From contig NZ_JAIQDE010000003.1 in NCBI RefSeq assembly GCF_020037015.1, forward strand, positions 186,001 to 250,000: a stretch of DNA of 64,000 nt, given 5' to 3'. Position 1 is the stretch's first letter. Each line of letters opens with the position of its first letter. The DNA comes from Corallococcus sp. AS-1-6. Its GTDB lineage: Bacteria; Myxococcota; Myxococcia; Myxococcales; Myxococcaceae. A program made the translations under genes and the position numbers. The notes below the pieces were generated by a model. It was not told the DNA's origin. It saw only the letters and a program-made list of their open reading frames with translations, and searched no databases. This document shows positions 18,028 through 26,173 of this stretch, piece after piece.

Positions 18028-19623
18028 CTACGCCCCGTCCACCGGCAGGGTCACCACGAACGCGGCGCCGCCGCCGGGCGCGTCCTCCACCCAGACGCGG
18101 CCGCCGTGCGCTTCAAGAATCTGCTGCACGATGTAGAGCCCCAGCCCCAGGCCCCCCGTGCGCGCGGAGCCCTGCACCTGGGCGAAGCGCTGGAAGATGC
18201 GCTCGCGCTCGGCGGCCGGGACTCCCGGGCCGCCGTCTCGCACGGTCAGCCGCAGGTGCCCGTCCTGACGGCGCAGCGCCACCTGCACCGGCGTGCCCTG
18301 GCCATACCTCAGCGCATTGGAGAGGAGGTTGCTCACCACCTGCTCCATCCGCAGCCTGTCGAACCGGCACGGCGCCGGCCCCTCCACGCGCGCGTCCAGC
18401 TCCACCCCGGCCTGCTTCGCCTCGTCACCGACGCGCGCCACCAGGTCCTGCACCAGCGGCGCCAGGTCTCCTCGCGCCAGCTCGAAGTCCAGCTTGCCCG
18501 TGCGGATGCGGCTCACGTCCAGCAGGTTGTCCAAGAGCGCCGCCAGCCGCTTGAGCTGCCGGTCCGCCGCGTCCAGCCGCACCGTGACCTTCTCGGAGCC
18601 CACGGGCTCGTGGCCCTTCGACTCGGACATGCGCCGCAGCAGGTCCACCTGCAGGCGCAGCGACGTGAGCGGCGTGCGCAGCTCGTGGCTCGCCACCGAC
18701 AGGAAGTCGTCGCGCGTGCGCACCGCCTCCTGCAACGCGTGCTCCGTCTCCTTCAACGCGGTGATGTCCAGGATGGCCCCGCGCACCACCATCACCTTGC
18801 CGTTCGCGTCGCGGATGACCCGCGACCGGCTGTTCAGCCAGTGCCAGGTGTCGTCCGGCCAGTGCGTGCGGAAGGTGGAGGAGTACGACAGCACGTCGTT
18901 GTGGAAGATGGCCGCCACCTGCGCCTCCACCTCCGGCCGGTCCTCCGGATGCAGCGACGCGAGGAACCGCTCGTGCGTCCACTCCTCCAGGGGCTGCGGG
19001 TAGCCGTAGAGCCGGTCATGCCCCTCCGAGCGGAACACCTGCCCGGTGACGAGGTTCGTCTCCCAGACCGCCATCTGCGCGGACTCCAGCGCCACCTGGA
19101 ACCGCTCGCCCAACTGGCGGAAGCGCTCCTCGGTGCGGGCGACCTCGGTCTCCGCGCGCTGACGGCGGGTGATGTCCGTGGCCAGCACCCACATCTCGCC
19201 GCCCACCGGGCGCACGGACAGCTCCAGCCAGACGCCCGACGGCAGCTCCGACAGGAAGCGCGAGGGCTCGCGCGTGGTGAGCGCGTCCAGCAGCCGCTCG
19301 TGCAACGTCGTGCCGGCCAGCATCGGCTGGGCCGCCCACGGCGTCAGGCCCTGGCAGGTGCCATACGGCAGGCCCAGCAGCGATGCGGCGCGGTGGTTGA
19401 GCTCATGGATGGTCCCCTGCGCGTCGAGCGCCAGGAACGCCTCGGCCATCATCTCCCGCAGGACCTGCAGGCGGGTCTGCGCGGACATGCTGGCCTCGTC
19501 GGCCGGGACCGGGGGCTGGGTCGCGTCTGGCTGTGTGCGCGCGGCCGCCGGGCGCGGTGAGGACGCATCGTCCTGGGACGCTTGGCGAACAGGTTCGAAC
19601 GGACCACCGGGCAGGGGACTCAT
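18028..19623 (-). CDS. PAS-domain sensor histidine kinase
   Basis: This is a 531-aa soluble hybrid-free histidine kinase. Two PAS domains (about residues 55-160 and 175-300, the second of PAS_3 type with a W-x-x-R segment before the core) precede the HisKA helix FLSVASHELRTPL with phospho-acceptor His313 and an HATPase domain with N (NLLSNALRYG), G1 (VRDGGPGVP) and G2 (GGLGLGLYIV) boxes. No transmembrane segment is seen, so it senses a cytosolic or redox/ligand signal. I start at ATG 19623 rather than 19662 because a GGGAG lies upstream. No response regulator gene is adjacent, so it is an orphan. Confidence 0.88.
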   Translation of the reverse strand: MSPLPGGPFEPVRQASQDDASSPRPAAARTQPDATQPPVPADEASMSAQTRLQVLREMMAEAFLALDAQGTIHELNHRAASLLGLPYGTCQGLTPWAAQPMLAGTTLHERLLDALTTREPSRFLSELPSGVWLELSVRPVGGEMWVLATDITRRQRAETEVARTEERFRQLGERFQVALESAQMAVWETNLVTGQVFRSEGHDRLYGYPQPLEEWTHERFLASLHPEDRPEVEAQVAAIFHNDVLSYSSTFRTHWPDDTWHWLNSRSRVIRDANGKVMVVRGAILDITALKETEHALQEAVRTRDDFLSVASHELRTPLTSLRLQVDLLRRMSESKGHEPVGSEKVTVRLDAADRQLKRLAALLDNLLDVSRIRTGKLDFELARGDLAPLVQDLVARVGDEAKQAGVELDARVEGPAPCRFDRLRMEQVVSNLLSNALRYGQGTPVQVALRRQDGHLRLTVRDGGPGVPAAERERIFQRFAQVQGSARTGGLGLGLYIVQQILEAHGGRVWVEDAPGGGAAFVVTLPVDGA

Positions 19624-19691
19624 CGGGGTTGCACGCTCCCGCACGGCCCCCGCGCCCGTCAAGCCAGCGCAGGGGACGTCCAGGCCGTCTG

Positions 19692-20957
19692 TCAGCCCAG
19701 CGGATCCGTGAGGGGTTCAGGCATGACCCACAGCTCCGTGGGCCGGGTGTAGGCCTGCTCGAACGCGAAGAGGATTCCGTTCCACCGGTCCCAGAAGTCC
19801 GCCCAACTGTACTCGCAAGGAGGGGAGGTGAGCGGGTTTCCGTCGCGGTCCGGCTGGGCATACGCATAGTCCGCGTAGGTCCAGCGCACGGTGCCGAAGT
19901 CCGTCATCAGGAAGGGCGTCAGTATCTGGAGCACGGCCGCGCGGGACACCTCGTCGGTGGGCGAGCTCGCGGGCGTGAAGACGGACTGGGCCTGGTCGTG
20001 CTGTTCGCGCCACGCGACGAAGTTGGTGCCCATGGCGACGAGCGCGTCACGGCGCGCGGGCGTGGGCGCGAGCCGGGCGTCCTCGTAGAGCGCGAACGCG
20101 GCGATGAGCAGGCTCTTCCACTGCATGCCGGGGAAGAGCAGGTCCATGCGGGTGGGGCGCGGCGAGTCCTCCGCGTGCGCGACGGCGTACGCATACGCCT
20201 GCTGTGCCTGCGCGTTGCTGGCGCCCGCCAGGGTGAACTCGGTGAGCACGCGCGCGGGGGTGATGGGCCCGGTGGCCGCGGCGCGCCAGTCCAGGTACAG
20301 CCGCGCCGAACCGCCGATGTCGTTGAAGATGGCGAGGTTGCCTTCGTGGAGCGTGCGCTCCAGCGTGATGACGATGGCCTCCACCTTGTCGAGTGGAGCC
20401 GTGCCCGGAGCGCTCCAGTACAGCGCGCCCATGCGCGACGCGGTGGCCAGCAGGGTGCGCGTGTCCCCGAGCGCCGAGACGTTGAGCGCGCTCGTCATCA
20501 CGCTGAGGGCCGTGGCCGCGTCCACCGTCAGGCCCTGCGCGATGAGCTGGAGGGACAGGTCCTGCAGCCGCAGGCGCAGCACGCCGCTCAGCCCCAGCCG
20601 GTCCAACGCGTTCGTCAGCGACAGGGAGGGCTGGAGCCGCGCGCTGTCGATGAAGTGCCGCGCGAGCGCCGCGCCGTACATGCCCTTGCCGCCGGCCTGC
20701 GACGCGTGCGGCGCGAAGGTGAACCAGTTGGGGCGCGCGCTGCTGGTGCCGCCGGGTTGCAGCGTGGGGTCGATGATGCCGCCCAGCTCATACGCGATGC
20801 CGATGTAGCCCAGCGTGATGGTGCGGTTGTCCTCCAGCGGCGTGGGCGCGGACTGCGCCTGCGCGGAGGTGAAGGCCAGGACGAGGAGCGTGCCGAGGAG
20901 CGCGGCCGTGGAGCGGCGCGCGCGGGTGCGAGAGGGAGTCGCCAAGGTGGGGTCCAA
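19692..20957 (-). CDS. Secreted protein of unknown function
   Basis: This is a 421-aa protein that I do not recognise. An Arg-rich start followed by AALLGTLLVLAFTSAQAQ|SAP is a convincing type I signal peptide, so it should be periplasmic or secreted. The mature part is Ala/Leu-rich and mostly helical in character, with an aromatic, acidic segment near the C-terminus (YSWADFWDRWNGILFAFEQAY). No Cys pairs or catalytic motifs stand out. It lies between the histidine kinase and a GNAT gene, all on the minus strand, with about 100 bp before it. Confidence 0.7.
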   Translation of the reverse strand: MDPTLATPSRTRARRSTAALLGTLLVLAFTSAQAQSAPTPLEDNRTITLGYIGIAYELGGIIDPTLQPGGTSSARPNWFTFAPHASQAGGKGMYGAALARHFIDSARLQPSLSLTNALDRLGLSGVLRLRLQDLSLQLIAQGLTVDAATALSVMTSALNVSALGDTRTLLATASRMGALYWSAPGTAPLDKVEAIVITLERTLHEGNLAIFNDIGGSARLYLDWRAAATGPITPARVLTEFTLAGASNAQAQQAYAYAVAHAEDSPRPTRMDLLFPGMQWKSLLIAAFALYEDARLAPTPARRDALVAMGTNFVAWREQHDQAQSVFTPASSPTDEVSRAAVLQILTPFLMTDFGTVRWTYADYAYAQPDRDGNPLTSPPCEYSWADFWDRWNGILFAFEQAYTRPTELWVMPEPLTDPLG

Positions 20958-21059
20958 GGGTTGGGGGGCTGCTCGATCAAGCTAGGCAGCGGGGGCGGTG
21001 GTCCAACCCCCGTCCCCCACGGGCGGCCTCCGGAGGTGTTGACTGGAGGACGCCTGGCT

Positions 21060-21911
21060 TCACGCTCCCTTCGGGGCGGCGAAGTACGACACGAACGGCG
21101 CCACGTCCCGGTAGCCCATGCGGCGGTAGACGGGCGCGCCGGCCTCCGTGGCGTGCAGCACCGTGCGCTCCAGCCCCCACGCCTGCCTGGCCTCCTCCAG
21201 CGCGCGCCGCATCACCGTCTCCGCGGCGCTCTTGCGGCGGTGCTCCGCGAGCGTCGCGACGAGCGCGATGTAGACGATGCCGTCCACGCGCAGCGCCACC
21301 GTGCTCGTCGACGGCTCGCCGTCGTGGCAGCCGACGAAGGCCCGGGCCTCGGGACCGAAGATGCCGGGGGCGGCCAGGGCTTCACGGCCCAGCGCCTGGG
21401 GCGTGTCGTAGCTCGCGGCGTTCACGTCCGCGACGGCGTTGTAGCCCCAGGTGTCGCGCACCGGCCGCAGGTCGAGCGGAGGCAGCGGCCGCACCGGCTC
21501 CAGCAGCCGGTCCGCCACCATGCCCGTCGTGGCCATCCCCGGCTTGAGCCCCCGCGAGGCGAGCAGCGCGTCCGCCCGCTCCCGCAGCTCCGGCGTCAGC
21601 CACCGCGGCGTCAGCGTGAAGGCCCACCCGTGCGGCCCCTGCGCGAAATAGCTCGCGGCCGAGTCCACCGCGCGCAGCAGCTCCGCCTCCGTCTCCGCCG
21701 GCCGGTGGAGGAACGCCATGTTCATCAGCGACCACGTCACGTGACCCGCGGTGATGAACACGTCCGCGCGCTCCACGACCTCTCCGTGGGGCAGGCCCAG
21801 CGTCATGAGCCTCCAGGCTCCACGGAACTGCGCATGCGATTCGTCGATCTCGGCTCGCGACATGAGGGGGGTCTCCAGCAGGGTCCAGGAAGTCGGATTC
21901 TCCGCATTCAC
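21060..21911 (-). CDS. GNAT-family N-acetyltransferase
   Basis: This is a 283-aa protein with a C-terminal GNAT domain (about residues 165-278): a VDGIVYIALVATLAEHRRKSAAE strand-loop-helix for acetyl-CoA and the closing GAPVYRRMGYRD segment. The N-terminal half is a second, degenerate acetyltransferase-like or accessory region (TAGHVTWSLMN onward). The usual R/Q-x-x-G-x-G/A loop reads RRKSAA, so binding geometry may be slightly altered. The substrate is unknown. The start at 21911 is the only good candidate; no strong ribosome site is visible. Confidence 0.75.
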   Translation of the reverse strand: MNAENPTSWTLLETPLMSRAEIDESHAQFRGAWRLMTLGLPHGEVVERADVFITAGHVTWSLMNMAFLHRPAETEAELLRAVDSAASYFAQGPHGWAFTLTPRWLTPELRERADALLASRGLKPGMATTGMVADRLLEPVRPLPPLDLRPVRDTWGYNAVADVNAASYDTPQALGREALAAPGIFGPEARAFVGCHDGEPSTSTVALRVDGIVYIALVATLAEHRRKSAAETVMRRALEEARQAWGLERTVLHATEAGAPVYRRMGYRDVAPFVSYFAAPKGA

Positions 21912-21989
21912 GGCGGCCCACGTCTACGTGCGTGAGGGGAGGGGCCCTGCTAAAGCGGGTGCGCAACCCGGTGCGAGGAGTGGGTCGCG

Positions 21990-22412
21990 ATGACTCCAAT
22001 GGAAGGGCAGTCCTGGCAGACGACCTGCCGGGTCTGTGGCAGGCAGACCTGTCCGAAGCCGGAGGCGGTGGCCTCCTGGATGCGCACGATGCTGGACCGC
22101 GTGCACGGCGCGCAGATGCGCGGCGCGGGGCGAAGGGGGCTGCGCGAGGCCCTGGCCATGGAGGGCGTGCTGATCACCACGCACCTGGAGGTGTGGTCGC
22201 GGGCGCTGGAGGGCGTGTGCCCGGACTGCATCGCACAGGTGGCGCCGGAGACGGACGCGAAGCTCCAGGACCCCGAAGCGATGCACGAAGCGGCGCTCGC
22301 GCGCTGGCGCACCTCCGCGCCGGAGCTGGTCAGCGACGCGGTGGAGTCCGCGGTGGAGGACACGCTCCAGGCCGCGCGCGAGGCCGCGACCCGGAACAAG
22401 CCGACGCCCTGA
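21990..22412 (+). CDS. Small Cys-rich protein, likely zinc-binding
   Basis: This is a 140-aa protein of unknown function. It has two cysteine clusters, CRVCGRQTC (residues 13-21) and CPDC (about 77-80), which could form one zinc-ribbon-like site separated by a helical insert (WMRTMLDRVHGAQMRG). The start at 21990 is backed by GAGGAG about 10 nt upstream. A hairpin follows at the stop. Antisense and alternative frames of similar length exist, but only this one has a ribosome site and a patterned protein. It could be a small regulator or adaptor. Confidence 0.65.
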   Translation: MTPMEGQSWQTTCRVCGRQTCPKPEAVASWMRTMLDRVHGAQMRGAGRRGLREALAMEGVLITTHLEVWSRALEGVCPDCIAQVAPETDAKLQDPEAMHEAALARWRTSAPELVSDAVESAVEDTLQAAREAATRNKPTP

Positions 22413-22433
22413 GCAGCCCCGGAGCTCCTGCTC
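22411..22433. terminator. Hairpin between convergent genes
   Basis: A 6-bp stem (GAGCAG/CTGCTC) encloses a loop that itself contains GGAGCTCC. It sits exactly between the stops of the Cys-rich protein and the SDR gene, as expected for a shared terminator. Confidence 0.35.
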
Positions 22434-22434
22434 C

Positions 22435-23220
22435 TCAAGCCTCCTGGGGCGCGCGGAACAGGGGCGCGCCCAGCGCCGCGCCGTTGACGCCGCCGTCGAC
22501 GAACAGGTCCTGCCCGCTCACGTAGGACGCGTCGTCCGACGCGAGGAAGAGCACCGTCCGCGCGATCTCCTCCGGCCTGCCCATGCGCCCCATGGGGATG
22601 GTGGCGGACATGCCGCGCTCCATCCTCGCGAAGGCCTCCGGCGTGGGCGCGTTCTTCTCCCAGATGGGTGTGTTCGTCGCGCCGGGAGACACGACGTTCA
22701 CGCGGATGCCCCGAGGCGCGAGCTCCGCCGCCAGCACGCTCGCCATCGCCTTGAGCGCGCCCTTGCTCGCGGCATACGCGGCGTACCCCGGCATCCCCAG
22801 CTCACTGTGCACCGAGCTGGTGAGGATGACCGACGCGCCGGGCTTCAGGTGCGCCGCCGCGGCCTGCACCGTGAAGAAAGCGCCGGTGACGTTGGTCTGG
22901 AGCACGGACGCGAACGTGTCCTGCGTCGTCTTGCCCACGGGCGTCTGCGCCACGATGCCCGCGTTGGCGAACACGATGTCCAGCCCGCCAAAGCGCTCCA
23001 CCGTCGCCGCCACCGCGCGCTCCAGTGCCGCCGGATCCGTGGCGTCCGCCTGCACCGCCAGCACGTTCGCGCCCAGCTCCTTCACCGCCGCGTCCAGCGT
23101 CTCCCGGTTGCGCCCGGTGATGGCCACCCGCGCCCCCTCCGCCACGAACAGCCGCGCCGTCGCCAGCCCGATGCCACTGTTGCCGCCCGTGATCAGCGCC
23201 GTCTTTCCCTTGAGCCGCAT
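22435..23220 (-). CDS. SDR-family oxidoreductase
   Basis: This is a 261-aa classical short-chain dehydrogenase/reductase. The N-terminal Rossmann motif TGGNSGIG (about residues 11-18) and an Arg at the end of strand 2 (TGRNRE) favour NADP(H). Also present are NAG (NANAGI region), catalytic Ser in LTSS (about 137), YAAYAASK with Tyr/Lys (about 150-154), and the PGATNTP loop. It ends with the usual SDR DGGVNG segment. The substrate is unknown. It is divergent from the adjacent HxlR regulator, and two operator-like palindromes lie between them, so induction through that regulator is likely. Confidence 0.9.
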   Translation of the reverse strand: MRLKGKTALITGGNSGIGLATARLFVAEGARVAITGRNRETLDAAVKELGANVLAVQADATDPAALERAVAATVERFGGLDIVFANAGIVAQTPVGKTTQDTFASVLQTNVTGAFFTVQAAAAHLKPGASVILTSSVHSELGMPGYAAYAASKGALKAMASVLAAELAPRGIRVNVVSPGATNTPIWEKNAPTPEAFARMERGMSATIPMGRMGRPEEIARTVLFLASDDASYVSGQDLFVDGGVNGAALGAPLFRAPQEA

Positions 23221-23241
23221 CCGACTGCCTCCGGTCTGAAT

Positions 23242-23258
23242 GGTTTCATGATGAAACC
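23242..23258. promoter_or_regulatory. Operator-like palindrome 1 (SDR/HxlR intergenic)
   Basis: GGTTTCAT-G-ATGAAACC is a perfect 8-1-8 palindrome 21 bp upstream of the SDR start. It is the likely binding site of the HxlR-type dimer encoded next door. Confidence 0.65.
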
Positions 23259-23282
23259 AATTGCCGGATGAATAAAGGGCCC

Positions 23283-23299
23283 GGTTTCGTTATGCAACC
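23283..23299. promoter_or_regulatory. Operator-like palindrome 2 (imperfect copy)
   Basis: GGTTTCGT-T-ATGCAACC repeats the layout of the first palindrome with 6 of 8 pairs kept. Centres are 41 bp apart, about four helical turns, so two dimers could bind the same face and repress both divergent genes. Confidence 0.5.
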
Positions 23300-23332
23300 C
23301 GTTGTGGCTGGGCCCTCTGGAAGGAGGCGGTG

Positions 23333-23785
23333 GTGAAGCGGACGAGCATGGAAGGTGCGGTGTGCCCGGTGGCCCGGTCGCTGGACGTCATCGGGGACTG
23401 GTGGTCGCTGCTCATCGTGCGCGACGCGCAGTACGGCTTGCGCCGCTTCGGTGAGTTCCAGAAGAGCCTGGGCGTGGCGAAGAACATCCTGGCCCAGCGC
23501 CTGAAGCACCTGGTGGACCACGGCATCCTCGAAACGCAGCCGGCCTCGGACGGCAGCGCCTGGCAGGAGTACGTGCTGACGGAGAAGGGGCGCAGCCTCT
23601 TTCCCATCCTGGTCGCGCTGGGCCAGTGGGGGCAGGCGCACTGCTTCGAGGCGGGAGAGCCCCGGACACGAGTGCTCGACAAGGCACACGGGCAGCCGGT
23701 GAAGCCGCTGGAGGTGCGCGCCGCGGATGGCCGGGTGCTGACGGTCCAGGACGTGCGCCTGGAGCGGCCGGCAACACAAGGCTAG
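23333..23785 (+). CDS. HxlR-family transcriptional regulator
   Basis: This is a 150-aa winged-helix regulator. The HxlR hallmarks are a Cys early in the protein (MEGAVCPVARSLDVIGDWWSLLIVRD), then FGEFQKSLGVAKNILAQRLKHLVDHGIL as the DNA-recognition helices and EYVLTEKGRSL as the wing. A second Cys (about 101) is present. In the family the early Cys often senses aldehydes or redox signals. I prefer GTG 23333 over 23330 because AAGGAGG (23321-23327) is then 5 nt upstream. It probably regulates itself and the divergent SDR gene. Confidence 0.88.
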   Translation: MKRTSMEGAVCPVARSLDVIGDWWSLLIVRDAQYGLRRFGEFQKSLGVAKNILAQRLKHLVDHGILETQPASDGSAWQEYVLTEKGRSLFPILVALGQWGQAHCFEAGEPRTRVLDKAHGQPVKPLEVRAADGRVLTVQDVRLERPATQG

Positions 23786-23819
23786 CGCCACCCGGAGCCG
23801 GGCTGGTTAGGGTGTGCCC

Positions 23820-25466
23820 ATGACGCGCCCTGCATCGGATTCGTGGTCACTGCCCTGGATGGGGCTGGGGCTGAGCAGCAACCTGAGCGCCTCGGACGTG
23901 CCGCATCCGTACCGGCTGCTCGACGCCTCGCCCGGTCTCTTCGACTTCGTGGAGTACAGCGCGCCCATCGCGCTGGAGGAGGCGAGGGCCCAGGCCACGC
24001 TCTTCCCGGAGATGTGGCGCCGCCGCTCGGAGGTGCCGGTCCTCTTCCATCCGGTGCACCTGAACCTGTGGGGGCCGGAGCTGGAGCCCGCGTCGGCGCT
24101 CGCGGAGCTGGACGCGCACGCGCGCGCGGTGGGCAGCCCGTGGGTGGGCAACGACGTGGGCTGGTGGCACGCGGGCGGCCAGCCCTTCCCGGGCTACCTC
24201 TACGTCACGCCGCCGTTCAACGAAGCGGGCGTGCGGGACAGCGCGGCGCACGCGCTCCACATCCAGGCGGGCTTGAGCGTCCCGCTGGTGATTGAGAACC
24301 CCGCCGTGCTCGCCACGCGCGGCGGCCTGCACGCGCTGGACTTCATGGCGAAGCTGCACGCGCGCACGGGCCTGCCGCTGCTCCTGGACCTGGGCCACCT
24401 CTTCAGCCACCAGCTCTCCGCGGGCCTGCCCCTGCGCGCGGGCCTGGACGGCTTTCCGTTGGAGCAGGTCGTGGAGCTCCACATCGCGGGCGGCGTGGTG
24501 ACGCGCAGGGGAGGGCGGTCCTTCTACGTGGATGACCACACGCAGCCCGTGCGCGAGGAGCTGTTCGAGCTGCTGGCGGAGGTGCTCCCGCGCTGCTCGC
24601 GCCTGCGCGCCGTCACCTTCGAGGGCGACGGCCATCCGCCGGAGGTGGCGCTCGCGTCGCTGCGGAGGCTGCGCGCGCTCGTCCCGAAGGAGCCCCGCCC
24701 CCCCATGTCCCTCCCTGTGTCGCGCGAGCCCGTGCCCGCGCTCACCGGGGACAGCCGCCCATGGGCGCTGTTCGACGCGGGCCACGGCGTCACCCCGGCC
24801 ACGGAGGACGAGGACCCCGAGGGCACGCGCGCGGACCGGGACTTCCGCCTGGCGGTGGTGGCGGAGCAGTTGGACAAGGACTGGCCCCTCACGCGCCTGT
24901 TGCTCGCGGCGACGCCGGAGGGGCTGGAGTCCTTCACCCGCTCGCGCGAGTACCGGGGCCTCTTCGACGGGCTGGGCAGGTCCCTGTCCCACGCCTTCGC
25001 GTCCTGGGCGCGCAAGCGCGTGATGGCCGCGCCGTCGGAGGGCGTGGCCGCCGCGCTGTCCCTGGAGATGATGCTGCCGCACGCCTTCCTCCAGACGCCC
25101 GTGGCGCCGGCCCCGGGCCAGGTGGCGCTGGCCGAGGACGTCCGCCTGGGCTCCTTCCCCGCCGACCTGACGGAGCTGGTGTTCGCCGCACGGGCGTTGC
25201 GGCGGCACCTCACCGGCCGTGCGTGGGCCTGTGGGGCCCTGGAGGTCTCCGGCCTGGAGGCCCTGGCGCAGGTGGCGGCCCGGCCGGGCCCGGGCCCATG
25301 GCGCTTCGCCATCCGCCGCAAGGGGACGGGCTTCGAGGTCCTGACGCTGCCTCCGGAGGTGGCCGCGGGGCTCCAGGGGCTCGCGGACGGGCCGGGTCCG
25401 GTGGAGGCCCTGCCTGCATGGCTGGTCGCTGAAGGGCAAGCACGCGGGCTCTTGCGGCGGGCATAA
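23820..25466 (+). CDS. DUF692 (MNIO-like) protein with long C-terminal extension
   Basis: This is a 548-aa protein. The N-terminal ~290 residues follow the DUF692/multinuclear non-heme iron oxidase TIM barrel: FHPVHLNLWG, VIENPAVL, LLLDLGHLFSHQ, ELHIAGG, DDHTQPV and FEGDGHPPE supply the His/Asp/Glu ligands. Family members modify Cys residues in RiPP-type peptides with partner proteins. Departures from the usual pattern: the S-E-H segment is NDVGWW, and the usual D-x-N-N is DLGH. The ~240-aa C-terminal part (after FDAGHGVTP) is unlike anything I recognise and may replace the separate partner protein. No precursor peptide is seen nearby. Start ATG 23820 is preferred to GTG 23814. The stop is 68 nt before udk. 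Confidence 0.75.
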   Translation: MTRPASDSWSLPWMGLGLSSNLSASDVPHPYRLLDASPGLFDFVEYSAPIALEEARAQATLFPEMWRRRSEVPVLFHPVHLNLWGPELEPASALAELDAHARAVGSPWVGNDVGWWHAGGQPFPGYLYVTPPFNEAGVRDSAAHALHIQAGLSVPLVIENPAVLATRGGLHALDFMAKLHARTGLPLLLDLGHLFSHQLSAGLPLRAGLDGFPLEQVVELHIAGGVVTRRGGRSFYVDDHTQPVREELFELLAEVLPRCSRLRAVTFEGDGHPPEVALASLRRLRALVPKEPRPPMSLPVSREPVPALTGDSRPWALFDAGHGVTPATEDEDPEGTRADRDFRLAVVAEQLDKDWPLTRLLLAATPEGLESFTRSREYRGLFDGLGRSLSHAFASWARKRVMAAPSEGVAAALSLEMMLPHAFLQTPVAPAPGQVALAEDVRLGSFPADLTELVFAARALRRHLTGRAWACGALEVSGLEALAQVAARPGPGPWRFAIRRKGTGFEVLTLPPEVAAGLQGLADGPGPVEALPAWLVAEGQARGLLRRA

Positions 25467-25503
25467 GCAGCGCCACATGTCGGCCGGTCAACGGATCCTT
25501 GCG

Positions 25504-25520
25504 CCCACCTGTCTGGTGGG
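25504..25520. other. Hairpin in the udk leader
   Basis: A perfect 6-bp stem (CCCACC/GGTGGG) with a 5-nt loop ends 14 nt before the udk start. It may terminate the upstream gene or partly mask the udk ribosome site. Confidence 0.3.
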
Positions 25521-25534
25521 GTACTGCCCGCCGC

Positions 25535-26173
25535 ATGTCGTCACCCCTCGTCGTTGGCATCGCGGGCGGCACCGCGTCCGGCAAGACCACGGTGGCCCGC
25601 AAGGTGCGTGAGGCTCTCGCCGACTGCCGGGTCGCCTTCATTGATCAGGATTCGTACTACCGGGACCTGAAGGACATGTCCCTCGAAGAGCGGCGGGAGG
25701 TGAACTTCGACCACCCCGACGCGTTCGACACGGAGCTGCTGGTCAGTCACCTGCGCGCGCTCAGGCAGGGCCAGGCCATCCAGAAGCCCGTCTACGACTT
25801 CGTCACTTCAGGCCGTCAGCCGCACACGCAGCGCGTGGACCCCGGGGACATCGTCCTCATCGAGGGCATCCTCGTGCTGCACATGAAGGAGGTGCGCGAC
25901 GAGATGGACGTGAAGATCTACGTCGACGCGGATGACGACCTGCGCATCCTTCGCCGCCTCACCCGCGACATCAAGGACCGCGGCCGCGACTTCGACCACG
26001 TGGTGGGCCAGTACCTGCGCCACGTGCGCCCCATGCACATGGGCTTCGTGGAGCCGTCCAAGCACCACGCGGACATCATCATCCCGCACGGCGGCAACAA
26101 CGACATCGCCATCGGGATGCTCGTGGGCGCGCTCCGGGCGCGGCTCGCCACGCAGCACCAGTCGCAGCGCTAG
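25535..26173 (+). CDS. udk: Uridine kinase
   Basis: This 212-aa enzyme phosphorylates uridine/cytidine in pyrimidine salvage. The P-loop GGTASGKTT lies near the N-terminus (about residues 10-18), then DQDSYYRDL (base and ribose binding), NFDHPDAFD, KPVYDF, an IVLIEGILVL Walker B-like strand and the RRLTRDIKDRGR lid. The length and order match bacterial Udk. I start at ATG 25535; longer frames start inside the leader hairpin. It ends next to a convergent hydrolase gene with no space between. Confidence 0.93.
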   Translation: MSSPLVVGIAGGTASGKTTVARKVREALADCRVAFIDQDSYYRDLKDMSLEERREVNFDHPDAFDTELLVSHLRALRQGQAIQKPVYDFVTSGRQPHTQRVDPGDIVLIEGILVLHMKEVRDEMDVKIYVDADDDLRILRRLTRDIKDRGRDFDHVVGQYLRHVRPMHMGFVEPSKHHADIIIPHGGNNDIAIGMLVGALRARLATQHQSQR

